A stretch of 64,000 bases of DNA from Kocuria rosea (GTDB taxonomy: Bacteria > Actinomycetota > Actinomycetes > Actinomycetales > Micrococcaceae): the NCBI RefSeq assembly GCF_023715525.1, contig NZ_JAMBOG010000010.1, positions 62,001-126,000 of the forward strand, given 5' to 3'. A program made the position numbers and the translations under genes. This document shows positions 63,575-64,000 of the stretch, one piece after another. Position 1 is the stretch's first letter; every line of letters starts with the position of its first letter. The notes under the pieces are model-generated. The model searched no databases. It worked only from the letters and a program-made list of their open reading frames with translations, and was not told where the DNA came from.

Positions 63575-64000
63575 ATGCTGGGTGCCGCGGCGAGGAGGCC
63601 GCTCTCGAGAGCGAACACCGGCCGGCAGGGGGAGAACGCCGGCGTCCGCCGGTCGGTCTGCCTGTACACGCGCTCCGCCAACCCGTCCGGCATGGGCGCG
63701 CACATGCTGGACCTGGTGGAGGGCCTCACGGGCCGGGCGGACGTCTCCGTGCTGTGCCGCGACAGCCCCCGCGCCCGCTGGCTCCTGGAGGGGGCCTCCG
63801 CGCGCGGCGCCCGGACGGCGGCGCTGCCCAGCCCGCACGACGCCGCCTATCCGGCGATCATCAGCGGCTTTCTGTCCTCCCATCCGGTGGACGTCTTCCA
63901 CTGCCACGCCGGCTGGGGGTGGGAGGATCCGGACGGGCTGCGCCTGGCCAGGGCCGCCGGCGTGCCGGCGGTCGTGATCACCCACCACCAGCCGTTCCTG
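63575..64000 (+). CDS. Glycosyltransferase family 4 N-terminal part, cut by window edge
   Basis: 142 codons seen. Starts MLGAAARRPLSRANTG; then the GT4-like SANPSGMGAHMLDLVEGL, FHCHAGWGWEDPDGLRLARA, and VVITHHQPFL. Cytoplasmic sugar transferase acting on a lipid or small acceptor; the C-terminal donor domain is outside. ATG with AAGGTGAG upstream. Divergent from the transport operon. Confidence 0.8.
   Translation, partial: MLGAAARRPLSRANTGRQGENAGVRRSVCLYTRSANPSGMGAHMLDLVEGLTGRADVSVLCRDSPRARWLLEGASARGARTAALPSPHDAAYPAIISGFLSSHPVDVFHCHAGWGWEDPDGLRLARAAGVPAVVITHHQPFL

Overview
This window is high-GC (roughly 70% or more) actinobacterial chromosome. I see no plasmid, phage, insertion sequence, tRNA, rRNA or CRISPR signature. 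The block aspS, hisS, DUF349, rsh, secF-secD-yajC, ruvB-ruvA-ruvC and yebC, together with murT-gatD, sufS-sufU, dnaE2 and the glycine riboswitch/sdaA locus, fits Micrococcales. A Micrococcaceae member such as Kocuria is my best guess; the genus is inference.

Layout. 1-17 kb is core and mostly on the minus strand: two tRNA synthetases, the stringent-response enzyme Rsh, the Sec accessory proteins SecD/SecF/YajC, the RuvABC resolvasome, YebC, and the lipid II amidation pair MurT-GatD. 17-27 kb holds a divergent amidotransferase of the N-acetylglutaminylglutamine type, a GAF-ANTAR antiterminator, an M3 peptidase, a VOC protein, HIT-thrS and an MFS transporter. 27-36 kb holds a PRC-barrel/DUF2382 stress protein, an SOS-type dnaE2 with a LexA box touching its start codon, a small acidic protein, a cyclopropane-fatty-acid synthase, and a tandem glycine riboswitch. 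The riboswitch is followed by a 100-codon scar of gcvP and probably gcvH, then the serine deaminase sdaA. 36-48 kb is metabolic and repair genes: two LLM oxidoreductases, an FAH-family hydrolase, a SRAP peptidase, a lipoate ligase, a nucleosidase, a DUF2231-Rieske protein, SufS-SufU, a matrixin-like protease and an AhpD-like protein. 48-57 kb is accessory and contains two decayed genes (an ArsI/CadI-like fragment and a DUF305 lipoprotein that has lost its stop), an ArsR-VOC pair, a Na+/H+ antiporter and a TRIC-type channel. 57-63 kb is a five-gene minus-strand operon: a binding lipoprotein, two Dpp-type permeases, a fused double ATPase and an MFS exporter. It resembles opine-metallophore or nickel transport. 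The window ends inside a glycosyltransferase gene.

The main signals beyond ordinary annotation are these. (1) An apparent in-frame deletion scar of the glycine-cleavage operon leaves a glycine riboswitch in front of sdaA. (2) Three gene remnants lie between 34 and 52 kb. (3) Two genes (ruvC and a PNPOx-family gene) have CTG, overlapping the upstream stop as CTGA, as their best start. (4) Three promoters have palindromes placed at the spacer, the -10 or the start point. (5) The metallophore-like operon has a perfect 7+7 inverted repeat upstream. (6) Many gene ends, especially convergent ones, carry long GC-rich stems without a T tract.
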